Assembly (NCBI GenBank): GCA_947044365.1
Contig: OX345641.1
Span: 5,116,460-5,180,459, forward strand
Reading direction: 5' to 3'
Origin: Petrosia ficiformis
Taxonomy: Eukaryota; Porifera; Demospongiae; Haplosclerida; Petrosiidae
Length of the DNA stretch: 64,000 nucleotides
Shown: positions 39,620 through 50,999 of the stretch, one piece after another
Numbering within the stretch: the stretch's first letter is position 1
Layout: each line of letters opens with the position of its first letter
The notes under the pieces: generated by a model
The model's database searches: none
Told to the model about the DNA's origin: nothing
What the model saw: the letters and a program-made list of their open reading frames with translations, nothing else
Position numbers and translations under genes: made by a program

Positions 39620-39815
39620 TCAAATCTGTTTTTAATTTCATCAACTGTAATTAACTATAGTTAATAAGTAATTAAATATTAATTTATTGAAAATTTTATT
39701 AATTATATCATTAATTAATCTGTTAATTAAACAGTGAAGTAATAACAATTAATTAGTTTATTACTGTTACTAGTTAATTAATTTTACCAATAACTATTAT
39801 TAAATAACAGAAAAA
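39620..39815. repeat. TTAATTAA-rich core, module B
   Basis: Counterpart of 31225-31420, with the same TTAATTAA repeats and the CTGTTAATTAAACAG near-palindrome. Its persistence between otherwise diverged modules is worth noting, but may only reflect low complexity. Confidence 0.7.
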
Positions 39816-40740
39816 TGGTGGGTGTGTTTATTGTTCAGGTGGACATTGTAAAATGAGAGAAAAGTTTGATAGTGATTGCTTGAGAAGTAAAGCTGTGAGT
39901 TATCGTTAAAATGTAACTCCTCTTTACAAGAATTTACTGGCTGTGTTGAAAAAAAAATCCTTTCTACAATGTTTATGAGGACTCAGCTGATGCTAGTAAA
40001 TTAAATATCACAACGAATATGTCCAACATTCTCTTACCATTCTGTAGATAGCGACATTACACACTCAGAGTGTCTTATAGAGTGAGCTGTGGAATGTTAT
40101 GTTAATTCATGTTTGTTCCACGTTCCAGTACCTCCGTAGATGTCAGGTTAATTCTGATTGCTGTCACTTCCAAGACATTCCATTGTATGCTTTCAAATAA
40201 TGTTTAAAATGGGAGTACAAGGGAGGTATTTGAAAGAATATCATTTACTACTCAAATACTATGAAATTCCATCCCCCACTCTTCAGTCTTTCATCTATTA
40301 TTATCACAAATCACTATTCACATGTTTTAGATTTGAACTGACATACGTATATTAGTCTTTCTCTCCTTTTCTTCTAAAGATTTACGTCCAAACATTTGTT
40401 CAGTTAGTGTTTTGGGAATTATGTAATACAGGTTTCATATAAGCACTCATCAACAGTATAACATGTTTAGTTCATTACCAAAGTGAAATTTCTCAGTCAT
40501 GTGAATGTTTCCACAAGATATGTGTAGCTCATATTTCAGTAAGGGAATAATATTATGTATTCCATTTTATTGCTCCTCCCTCATTTGTACGCATATTCAT
40601 TCAATATTAATGTAAATTTCTCTACAGTATGTTTAGTTATTCCCAAAGTTAGGTTAATTGTTAATTATGTACTCCTATTGACCACTCCAGAATCCTCAAG
40701 ACACAAATGGAATCCACCAGATGACTCATCGAGAAGACAT

Positions 40741-41700
40741 TGATTTGATGTAAAGCTGTTCAAATTGGTGAGGGTACACTGTATCTATGAGTCTATCCAT
40801 ATAAACCTGTATTGTATTTATATACCTTTATCCATACATGTAATTATCTATGGACTTTATACTTAGATACACAACTATCTACGTAATTATTCTTCTATCT
40901 ATCGATTTATACAGTGTGCTATCTATGTATCCATCTAATTCTCTGTCTATCTTTCTATCTATCTACGTATTTACATATTTATTGATCTATCTATATATAA
41001 ACATGTCTGCCTATGTATCTATCCGTCCATTCATTCATCCATGCATCCATCCAGCAATCCAAAAGTCCATCCATCCATTCCTTCAATCCATTCCTTCATT
41101 TCACCATTCGTCTATCCATCCGTTCAAACAATTCAAACAGCACTGCATCCGTGTGTGTTTATGCATCTACCAGTATATCTAACAGTTTGTCTCGCACACT
41201 GTCTGTCCGTCTATTTATTTATCTCTCTATTTATCTCTCTATTTATCTATTTATCTATCCATCAGACTACCTATTTGTCTGTCTATTTATCTATTCATTC
41301 CATATTCCATATTTTTCATTCCATATATCTACTTGACTAAATATCTGTACATGACTATCTGTCTGTCTATGCATCTGTCTCTACATCTATCATTCCGCCT
41401 CACTGTCCATCCATCCATTCGCTTGTACATCCATCAATCCATCCTTCCATCCATGCTTCCTTCCATCCATCCATTAATCCATGTATTTTCTCTCTATTGG
41501 ACTGTTTGTCTCTCTGTCTTTCTGTCTCTACCGATCTTTTTATGAATTTATATAGATATCTCTTTATCTGTATTATATTGTATATATGTACCATAGCATT
41601 TATGTACCTAACTATTTATTCGTTTAACTCTATATCTACTACTCTACTTGTCTACTATCAATATAATAATTTATCTATCAACCTGTCCCTCTTCCTGTGT
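40741..41700 (+). repeat. CTAT/TTTAT, ATCC and S-segment cassette
   Basis: CTAT- and TTTAT-rich DNA to about 41330, an ATCC run at 41400-41480, then another copy of the S segment (about 41497-41720, with ACTGTTTGTCTCTCTGTC and ACCATAGCATTTATGTACC blocks). Here the S segment ends in a very short TA run and leads into the 10-bp array, not into an AT-rich module. Confidence 0.88.
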
Positions 41701-43735
41701 AGTTATATATATATTGTCTATATTGACTATCCTGCCTATTTTGTCTATTCTGTCCGTCCGGTCTTTCCTGTCTGTCTATCATTTCTCTCCGGTCTATCCT
41801 GTCTATCCTGTCTATCCTTTCACTCTTTATTCTGTCAATACTGTTTATCCTATATATCCTGCCTATGTACCTAGTCAATTCTGTCTATCCTGACTTTCCT
41901 GTCCATCCTGTCTATTTTGTATGTGCATTTTGTCTGTCTTTTCTATCATGTCCATCCTTTTTATCTCGTCTCTCTTGTCTATTCCGTCTATCCTGTCTAT
42001 CTTGTCTAGCCTGTCTATCCTCTCTGTTCTGTCTATTTTGTCTATCCTGTCAGTCCAGTCTATCTTGTCTATCTTCTCCATTATGTCGATCCTGTCTATC
42101 CTGTCTATTCTACAAATGTATACTTTCTGTCATGTCTGTCATTTCTATCTCGTCTATTCTGTCAATTCTGTCCAACCTGTCCATCCTTCATATGAACCTT
42201 TTCTATCCTGTCTATCGTGTCCATCCTGTCTATCCTGTCTATCCTGTCTATCTTCTCTATCTAGTCTATAATATCTGGCCTGTCTAGCATGTCTATCCTG
42301 TCTCTCTTCTCTATTCTGTGGAGCCTATCTCTCCTTTCTATCTTGCATGTGTATCCAGTCTATCCTGTCTATCCTGTCATTGCTGTCCATCCTCTCTATT
42401 CTGTCAATCCTGTCTATCCTTTCTATCCTGTCTATTCTGTCTCTCCTGTATATCCTATACAACCTGTCTATCCTGTTCATCTTGTCTATCCTGTGTATCC
42501 TTTCGGTCCTGTCTATCTTGTCTTTACTGTCTATCCTGTCGTTTTGGCCTGTGTACATCTCTATCTTGTCTATTCAGTCTATCCTGTACTTACTGTATAT
42601 CCGGTCTATCTTCTCGTTCCTGTCAATCTTCTCTATATTGTATATAATGTCTATCATGTCTATCCATTTTATCTGGTCTATCTTCTCCATTCTGTTGTGC
42701 TGTCTATCCTACCTATCCTGCATGCGTACCCAGTCTATCCTGTCTGTCTTGTCTCTCTTGTCTAGCCCGTCTGTCCTATCTACATTTTCTACTCTGTCTA
42801 TCCTCTCTTTCCCCTCTATCGTGTCCGTTGTGTCTATCCTGTCTATTATGTCAATACTCTCTATCCTTCAGATCCAGTGTTTCCTGTCTGTGCTGTTTGC
42901 ATGCCTACCTGGACTGTCCTGTATGTCCTGACTATCCTGTCTATCCTGTGTGAGTGCCATTTTTATCCAGTCTAAACTGTCTATTTTGTCTATCCTTTCC
43001 CTCTTGTCTATCTTGTTTATCCTCTCTATCCTCTCTATCCTCTCTATTAACTCTGTCCTGTCTAGCTTGTCTATTCTGTCTATCTTGTCTATCACGTCTA
43101 ACACGTCTATCACGTCTATTATGCGTGTGTACCATGCCTATCTTGTCTATCCTGTCTATTTTGTCATTCTTCTCTATCCTGTCTATCCCCTCTTTCTTGT
43201 CTCTCATTTCTATCCTGTATATCTTGTCTATCCTGTCTATCCTGTCTATCCTGTCTATCCTGTATATCTTGTCTATCCTGTCTATCCTGTCCATCCTCTC
43301 TTTCTTGTCTATCCTGCATGTTTACCATGCCTCTCTGGTCTATACTGTCTATCCTGCATGTGTACAATGTCTATCCTGTCTATCCTGACTAACTTGTCTA
43401 TCCAGTCTATCTTGTCTATCCTGTCTATCCTGTATATTGTGTGATATTGTCTATGTCGTATTTCCTGTCTATCTTGTCTATCATCTCTATCCTATCTATC
43501 ATGTCTATCCTGTCTATCTTGTCTATCCTGTCTGTCCTGTCTATTCTGTCTAGCCCGTCTATCCTGTCTAGCCCGTCTGCCCTGTCCCCATTTTCTACTC
43601 TGTCTATCCTGCCTATCACCTCTATCTTGTCTACCCTGTCTGTCATCTCTTCCTTGTCTATACTGTCAGCCCTGTCTATCCTGTCTTTCCTGTCTATCAT
43701 GACTATCCTGTTTATCTTATATATCCTTCTTGTCT
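41701..43735 (+). repeat. approximately 10-bp CTGTCTATCC array
   Basis: Two kilobases of CTGTCTATCC-type units with variants TTGTCTATCC, CTGTCTATTC and CTCTCTATCC. Single interruptions related to TGCATGTGTACC occur at roughly 41925, 42115, 42345, 42550, 42720, 42950, 43120, 43315 and 43355, giving a long-range period near 200 bp. Open frames on both strands (up to 194 codons, rich in L, S, I, Y, V and P or in D, R, I and Q) are repeat-derived. Confidence 0.92.
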
Positions 43736-43950
43736 TCCAGAATGGGGTACACGTGTAGGATAGAGAGGATAAACAGGATAGACCGGATAGACAAGATAGT
43801 CAAGATAGATAGGGTGGACAGTATAGACAGGATATACCAATTGTACAGGTTAGATAGGATCGACAGTATAGACTGTATAGACACAATAGACATGATAGAC
43901 AATGTAGACAAGTACACATGCATGATAGACTGGATAGAGAGATTAAACTA
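43736..43950 (-). repeat. inverted 10-bp array segment, right arm
   Basis: After CTTGTCTTCCAGAATGGGG the + strand reads GGATAGACAG-type units, opposite to the preceding 2 kb. GGATAAACAGG here pairs with CCTGTTTATC just before the switch, so the switch itself is a smaller foldback. The same structure is mirrored at 25501-25600. Confidence 0.85.
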
Positions 43951-44874
43951 GATAGTCATGTTAATGTATATATCTAAACAGTCCATCCAAACTTCCGTCC
44001 AACCATTCATCCATCTATCCATCCATCAAAACACAAATCCATCCATTCATTCCTCCATTTATTCATTCATTCGTACGTTTCTCCATCCATCGCTCCATCC
44101 ATCCAAACGTCCATCAATCCAAAACGTCCATCCCACCTTCTGTCCAACCATTCATTGATCCATGCATCCATCGAAACATACATCAGTCTATCCATTCATT
44201 CCTCCTTCCATCCTTTCCCATCCTTCCATCCAACCATTCATTCATTCATATGTTCATCCATCCATCAAATCAATTGTCCATTCACCCATCCATCAATTAT
44301 CTATCTATCTATCTCTCGAACTGTCTATCAATACTTCCCTCCAGCCATCTCTCCATTCGTCTGTCCCTCTGTTTGTCCGTTCTTAATTGTATTCATCCAT
44401 TCCATCATTACCCATCCATCCACCCATTCATCCAACCATCATTCAATTCCATCGAACTCTCTATCTATCCCTCCAAGGATCCATCCATCTGTCGATACCA
44501 TCTGTTTGTCCGTCCTGCATTCTATCCATCAATTCATCCATTCTTTCAATCATTAGTCTATCTATCTATTTATGTAAGTTCTATCTATCTTCCTTATTTT
44601 GTATCTATCTATATATCTCTTTGTCTAATTGCTATCTATTTGTTTCTCTATATATCTGTCTCTCTGACTGTTTGTCTGTCATTCTGTCTGTTAGTCTGTT
44701 TGTTTCCACCTATCTATTTATGTATAATTTTACGTACCTATTTATCCGTATATGTATATATGTATCATAGCATTTATATATCTATCTATTGATTCATTGA
44801 GCTCCCTATCTATTGCTGCATTTGTCTACTACCAATCTATTTATTTATCTCTCAACAGTACTCTCTTTCAGTGT

Positions 44875-44876
<2 letters not shown>
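43951..44876 (+). repeat. ATCC then CTAT microsatellite cassette, right arm
   Basis: Imperfect ATCC/ATTC repeats to about 44560, then CTAT-rich DNA with the S segment (about 44660-44876). Mirror of 24409-25328. Confidence 0.92.
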
Positions 44877-44916
<40 letters not shown>

Positions 44917-45009
44917 GATTTACATATATATATATATAGATTATATATAGATATAAATATATATACATTTATATGTCTATATATATATCTACTTATTTAT
45001 ATATGTATT
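44877..45009. repeat. (TA)n and TA-rich tract, right arm
   Basis: TA alternation from 44877 to about 44907, then interrupted ATATAGATT and ATATAAATAT sequence. It is shorter in its pure part than the mirror tract at 24361-24408. Confidence 0.93.
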
Positions 45010-45954
45010 TTTTATGTAGCAATTTTTGTCTTTATTGGTCAGTCTCTCTTTAGATCTGTGTTACTGGTATTCATTCATCCCCAAACCCAGCACACAAATC
45101 CATAAAACGTACACCCTACATAATAAACAGTAAAATTTAACTATTAAACACTAAGCCCAAATCGGAAGACACTAAACACTGAGTTCGAATTTTGAAGCTT
45201 TACGTAACTGCCATTCGACTAGTTAGGAACATATTCTTGTCTTGTGAGCTATAATGTATACATCGCACGCTGATTTGAGACCGTTACTTTACTATTTGAA
45301 TTGCTTCTTATTTCTTGTACGTTACATTCAGAGATGAAATTCGGAAAATTTCGTTTGTAGTTCACACTCTTTACATAATTTCGTTCCCCTCGGTCATAAA
45401 TTAATTCATTATAACAATAAATGCATTCGTTAACACGTTTAGATTTCCTTAAACTTCAATTATTTAATTATGGTCTCTTTTCTACTAAAGGATTTATTGT
45501 TCCTCCTGCTGGTTTAAATCTCTGAAAAATGGGTGATTAAAAGACAAATACTCAGTAAGTTTGGAAATTTGTGAATAATAATTCAACACTGTACTAAATT
45601 TCATATATTTAGTCATTATTGTCAATTCACTATCCAACAGGATTAGTATTCTGCTAACCTACGTATTATTAAATCATTACCCAAGTTAGTTTCATGTAAA
45701 AGTTTACATGAAACATTCACTAGGTTAGTATTGGTATTCATGTATTGTACACATTTCATATAACCACTATTCACTATAATCATAACTGAAGACAGTCCTG
45801 TGAAATTTTCCACAAATTAGCTGTAGATCCTGATAAGAGTTCTACTCTGTAAGTGAATAAAATTGCAGATTCCAAGATCTCACTCCTCCCCACATTCATA
45901 TGTATATTCACTCAATATAAACTCAGTCCACAATATGTTTAGTTCATCCCCAAG
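45010..45954 (+). repeat. AT-rich module C, truncated by minisatellite
   Basis: Copy of the first roughly 950 bp of module B (CCCAAACCCAGCACAC at about 45082, GATTTGAGACCGTTA at 45273, GTTCCTCCTGCTGG at 45499) and of the start of module A. It ends in the landmark ATGTTTAGTTCATCCCCAAG, and after AAGTTA the sequence becomes the 21-bp minisatellite. No gene recognised. Confidence 0.92.
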
Positions 45955-46818
45955 TTATAGTGGACTCCTTATAGGTCCTAGTGGACTCCTAATGGGTCCT
46001 AGTAGAGTGCTATTTGGTGCGAGTGGATCCCTTATTGGTCCTAGTGGACTCTTATTGGGTTCTAGTTGAGTCCCATTGGGTCCTAGTGGACTCCTTATGA
46101 GTCCTAGTTGACTCCTATCATGTCGTAATGGAGACCTAAAGGGTCATAGTGGGCTGTTTACTGGTGTTTGCGTACTCCTATTGGGTCCTATTGGACTCCT
46201 ATTGTGTCCTAGTGGACTCCATATTGTTCCTAGTGGACTCTTATTGCGTCCTAGTGGAGTCCCATTGGGTTCCCTATGGACTCCTTATGGGTCCTAGGGA
46301 ACTCCTAATGGGTCCTATTGGATATCTATTGGGTCCTATTGGAGTCAAATTGGGACCTAGTGGACTCATAATGGGTCCTAGTGGACTCCTTATGGGTCTT
46401 AGTGGACACCTAATGGGTAATAGTGGACTCCTTATTGGTCCTAGAGGACTCCTTATGGGTCCTAGTAGAGTGTATTGGGTCAAGTGGACTCATTATTGGT
46501 CCTCGTGGACTCTAATTGGGTTCTAGTGGAGTCCCATTGGGTCCTAGTGGACTCCTTATGAGTCCTAGTGGACTCCTATCGCATCTTAATGGAGTCCTAT
46601 TGGGTCCTAGGGGACTCCTTATCTGTCCTAAAGGACACCTATTGGGTCCTAGCGGACACCTAATGGGTGTTTGTGCAGTCCAGCTGGGTTCTACTGGAAC
46701 CCTAATGGGTCCTAGTGCACCCATAATGGGTCCTAGTCGACTCCTTATTAATCATAGTGATCTCCTATTGGGTCCTAGTGGACTCCTTATTTGTCCTAGT
46801 GGACTCCTAATGGGTCCT

Positions 46819-49386
46819 AGTGGACACATATTGGGTCCTAGTGGAGTCCTTTAGGTCCTATTGGACTCATAATGAGTCCTATTGGACTCTTATTGTGTTC
46901 TAGTGGAGTCCCATTGGGTCCTAGTGGACTCCTAATGAGTCCTAGTGGCTCCTATCGGGTCCTAGTGGAGTCCTGTTGAGTGCTAGTGGATTACTAACGG
47001 GTCCTAAACGAGTCCTATTGGGTCCTGGTGGACTCCTAATGGGTCCTAGTGGACTCCTATTTGGTCGTAGTGCTCTCCTAATAGGTCCTATTGGACTACT
47101 TATGGGTCCTAATGAAGTCATATTGGGTCCTAGTGAACCGCTAATTTGTCCTATGTACTACTATTGGGTCCTATTGGAGTCATAATGGGTCCTAGTGGAG
47201 TCATTTTGGGTCCTAGAGGATTCCAAATGGGTCCTATTATACTCCTAATGGGTCCTTCTGGACTCCTTATTGGTACTAGTGGACTTCTATTGGGTCCTAG
47301 GTGACTCCTATTGGGTCCTACTGGACTCATTATGGGTCGTAGTGGACACGTAATGGGTCCTACTGGAATCCTATTGGGTCCTATTGGAGTACTGTTGGGA
47401 CATAGTGGACCCATAATGGTTCCCAGTGAACTCTTATTAGGCCCTAATGGACTCCTATTGGTCCACGTGGCCTCACATTGGGTCTTAGTGGACTACTTAC
47501 GGGTCCTACAGGACACGTAATAGGTCCTATTGGACTCCCACAGCGTCCTAGTAGAGACCTATTGGGTCCTATTGGAGAACTTATTGGTCCTAGTGGGCTC
47601 CTAATGGTTCCTAGTGGAGTCCTATTGGGTCCTAATGGACTTCTATTGGTCCAAGTGGACTCACATTGGGTCCTAGTGGACACATATTGGGTCCTAGTGG
47701 AGTCCTTTAGGTCCTATTGGACTCATAATGAGTCCTATTGGACTCTTATTGTGTTCTAGTGGAGTCCCATTGGGTCCTAGTGGACTCCTAATGAGTCCTA
47801 GTGGCTCCTATCGGGTCCTAGTGGAGTCCTGTTGAGTGCTAGTGGATTACTAACGGGTCCTAAACGAGTCTTATTGGGTCCTGGTGGACTCCTAATGGGT
47901 CCTAGTGGACTCCTATTTGGTCGTAGTGCTCTCCTAATAGGTCCTATTGGACTACTTATGGGTCCTAATGAAGTCATATTGGGTCCTAGTGAACCGCTAA
48001 TTTGTCCTATGTACTACTATTGGGTCCTATTGGAGTCATAATGGGTCCTAGTGGAGTCATATTGGGTCCTAGAGGATTCCAAATGGGTCCTATTATACTC
48101 CTAATGGGTCCTTCTGGACTCCTTATTGGCACTAGTGGACTCCTACTGGGTCCTAGGTGACTCCTATTGGGTCCTACTGGACTCATTATGGGTCGTAGTG
48201 GACACGTAATGGGTCCTAGTGGACTCCTATTGGGTCCTATTGGAGTACTGTTGGGACATAGTGGACCCATAATGGTTCCCAGTGAACTCTTATTAGGCCC
48301 TAATGGACTCCTATTGGTCCACGTGGCCTCACATTGGGTCTTAGTGGACTACTTACGGGTCCTACAGGACACGTAATGGGTCCTATTGGACTCCCACAGC
48401 GTCCTAGTGGAGACCTATTGGGTCCTATTTGAGAACTTATTGGTCCTAGTGGGCTCCTAATGGTTCCTAGTGGAGTCCTATTGGGTCCTAATGGACTCCT
48501 ATTGGTCCAAGTGGACTCACATTGGGTCCTAGTGGACACATATTGGGTCCTAGTGGAGTCCTTTAGGTCCTATTGGACTCATAATGAGTCCTATTGGACT
48601 CTTATTGTGTTCTAGTGGAGTCCCATTGGGTCCTAGTGGACTCCTAATGAGTCCTAGTGGCTCCTATCGGGTCCTAGTGGAGTCCTGTTGAGTGCTAGTG
48701 GATTACTAACGGGTCCTAAACGAGTCTTATTGGGTCCTGGTGGACTCCTAATGGGTCCTAGTGGACTCCTATTTGGTCGTAGTGCTCTCCTAATAGGTCC
48801 TATTGGACTACTTATGGGTCCTAATGAAGTCATATTGGGTCCTAGTGAACCGCTAATTTGTCCTATGTACTACTATTGGGTCCTATTGGAGTCATAATGG
48901 GTCCTAGTGGAGTCATATTGGGTCCTAGAGGATTCCAAATGTGTCCTATTATACTCCTAATGGGTCCTTCTGGACTCTTTATTGGCACTAGTGGACTCCT
49001 ATTGGGTCCTAGGTGACTCCTATTGGGTCCTACTGGACTCATTATGGGTCGTAGTGGACACGTAATGGGTCCTAGTGGACTCCTATTGGGTCCTATTGGA
49101 GTACTGTTGGGACATAGTGGACCCATAATGGTTCCCAGTGAACTCTTATTAGGCCCTAATGGACTCCTATTGGTCCACGTGGCCTCACATTGGGTCTTAG
49201 TGGACTACTTACGGGTCCTACAGGACACGTAATGGGTCCTATTGGACTCCCACAGCGTCCTAGTGGAGACCTATTGGGTCCTATTGGAGAACTTATTGGT
49301 CCTAGTGGGCTCCTAATGGTTCCTAGTGGAGTCCTATTGGGTCCTAATGGACTCCTATTGGTCCAAGTGGACTCACATTGGGTCTT
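46819..49386 (-). repeat. 856-bp higher-order repeat, three near-identical copies
   Basis: Segments 46819-47674, 47675-48530 and 48531-49386 repeat the same 41 or so variant units. GACACATATTGGGTCCTAG recurs at 856-bp spacing, and open frames at 46976/47832/48688 and 47311/48167/49023 follow exactly. Differences are single bases, such as a G/T at the AAATG(G/T)GTCC position in the third copy. 856 is five bases short of 41 units. The left arm shows only an older duplication with an offset of about 797 bp here (21211 and 22008), so the triplication is young and restricted to the right arm. Confidence 0.95.
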
Positions 49387-49681
49387 AGTGGACTACTTAT
49401 GGCTCCTAGAAGACTCGTAATAGGTCCTATTGGACCCCTACAGGGTCTTAGTGGAGTCCTATTGGGTCCTATTGAAGAACGTATTGGTCCAATTGGGCTC
49501 CCAATGGGTCCTAGTGGACTCCCTATTAGTCCTAGTGGACTCCTATTGGTCCAAGTGTATACCTATTGGGTCCTAGTGGACCCCTTATTGGTCATAGTGG
49601 AATTCTAACGGTCCAAGTGGACCCCTATTGGGTCATACTGGACTCCTAATGGGTCCTAAAGGACTCCTAATTAGTCCTAGA

Positions 49682-49975
49682 GCACTCCTAATGGTTCCTA
49701 TGGGAGTCCTATTCGGTCTTATTGGAGTCATATTGGGTCCTAGTGGAGACATATTGGGTCCTAGTCGACTACTTATGGGTCCTAGTTTACACCTAATGGG
49801 TCCTTCTGGACTCCTAATGGGTCCTATAGCACTCCTAATGGTTCCTATGGGAGTCCTAATCGGTCTTATTGGAGTCATATTGGGTCCTAGAGGACACCTA
49901 TTGGGTACTAGTGGACACCTATTGGGTCTTAGTTGACTCCTTAATGGTCGTAGTGGACTCCTAATGGGTTCTAAT
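49682..49975 (-). repeat. 147-bp (7-unit) tandem duplication
   Basis: AGCACTCCTAATGGTTCCTA occurs at 49682 and 49828, followed in both by GGTCTTATTGGAGTCATATT. The offset is exactly 7 x 21. Similarity weakens in the second half. Confidence 0.75.
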
Positions 49976-50999
49976 GGACTCCAGTGGGGTCCTAGTGGAG
50001 TACTATTGGGACCTAGTGGACTCCTAATGTGTCCTTGTGGACTCATTATTGGACCTAGTGGACTCCTATTGTGTCCTAGTGGACACCTGTTGGGTTCTAC
50101 TGGACTCTTTATGGGTACTAGGGGATTTCTAATGGGTCCAGGTGGACTCCAAATGGGTACTAAATGAGACCTATTGGGGCCTAATGGACTCCTTATGGGT
50201 CCTAGTGGAATCCGAATGGGTCCTAGTGGATGCATCATTGGTCCCATTGAACACCTATTGGGTCCTAATGGATTCCAGTTGTGTCCTAGTTCACAGTTTA
50301 TGGGTCCTAGTGGAGTCCTATTGGGTGCTAGTGGACACCTTATGTGTTCTACTGGACTCCCAATGAGTCATAGTGGACTCCTTATTGGTCCTGGTGGACT
50401 CCTAATGGGTCCTAGTGGAATCCTAATGGGACCTAGTGGACTCCAATTGAGTTCTATAGGAGTACTATTAGGTCCTATGGGACTACTAATGGGTATTCTA
50501 ATGAGTCCTAGTGGAGTCCTACAGAGTCCTAAATGAGTCTTATTGGGTCCTAGTGGACACCTTATGGGTCCTAGTGGACACCTTATGGGTCTTTGTGGAC
50601 TCCGAATGGGTTCTAGTGGACGCCTTATTGGTCATAGAGGACTCCTATTGGGTCCTAGTGGATTCCAATTTGGTCCTAGACCACTCTTTATGGGTCCTAG
50701 TGGAGTCCTATTGGGTGCTAGTGGACACCTTATGTGTTCTAGTGGACTCCTAATGGGACCTAGTGGACTCCAAATGGGACATAGTGGACTTCGTTTAGTT
50801 CTTAGTTGACTCCTAATGGGTCCTAGTGCACTCCTTATTGGTCCTAGTGTACTCCTATTGTGTCCTAATGGACACCCATTGTGTCCTAGTTCACACTTTA
50901 TGTGTCCTAGTGGAGATCTATTGGGTGCTGGTGGACATATTATGTATCCCATTCGACTCCTAATGTTTCCTAGTGGACTCCTTATTGGTCTTAGACGAC

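Larger units (their letters stand above)
35640..40740 (+). repeat. AT-rich module B
   Basis: About 5.1 kb. The first 450 or so bp (35640-36100, with CCCAAACCCTGCACAC and GATTTGAGACCGTTA blocks) are shared with module C and its mirror but are missing from module A. The rest, 36105-40740, is a diverged direct copy of module A. It carries one copy of the 432-bp segment, the ~210-bp repeat series and the TTAATTAA core. Short open frames, the longest 101 codons at 36941-37246, have no recognisable product and are not conserved in frame in module A. No gene supported. Confidence 0.93.
43496..45954 (+). repeat. inner right arm of the giant inverted repeat
   Basis: Reverse complement of 23341-25789. 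It starts at CTATCATGTCTATCC and runs through the 10-bp array, its strand switch near 43735, ATCC (43951-44560), CTAT (44560-44870), the (TA)n tract and module C to the minisatellite junction. The near-equal arm lengths and few mismatches indicate a recent inverted duplication or ongoing conversion between arms. Confidence 0.95.

Noticed and set aside
42347..42931. Leu/Ser/Ile/Tyr-rich frames of 100-194 codons that look like membrane proteins
   Set aside because: They are translations of the CTGTCTATCC array in several frames at once, with complementary Asp/Arg/Ile frames on the other strand.
23341..45954. Inverted repeat as a pure foldback sequencing or assembly artefact
   Set aside because: The spacer is 17.7 kb of different sequence, the transposon is in one arm with an empty site in the other, and expansions (856 bp x3, 334 bp x2) are arm-specific. 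A misjoin of two real loci cannot be excluded from sequence alone.
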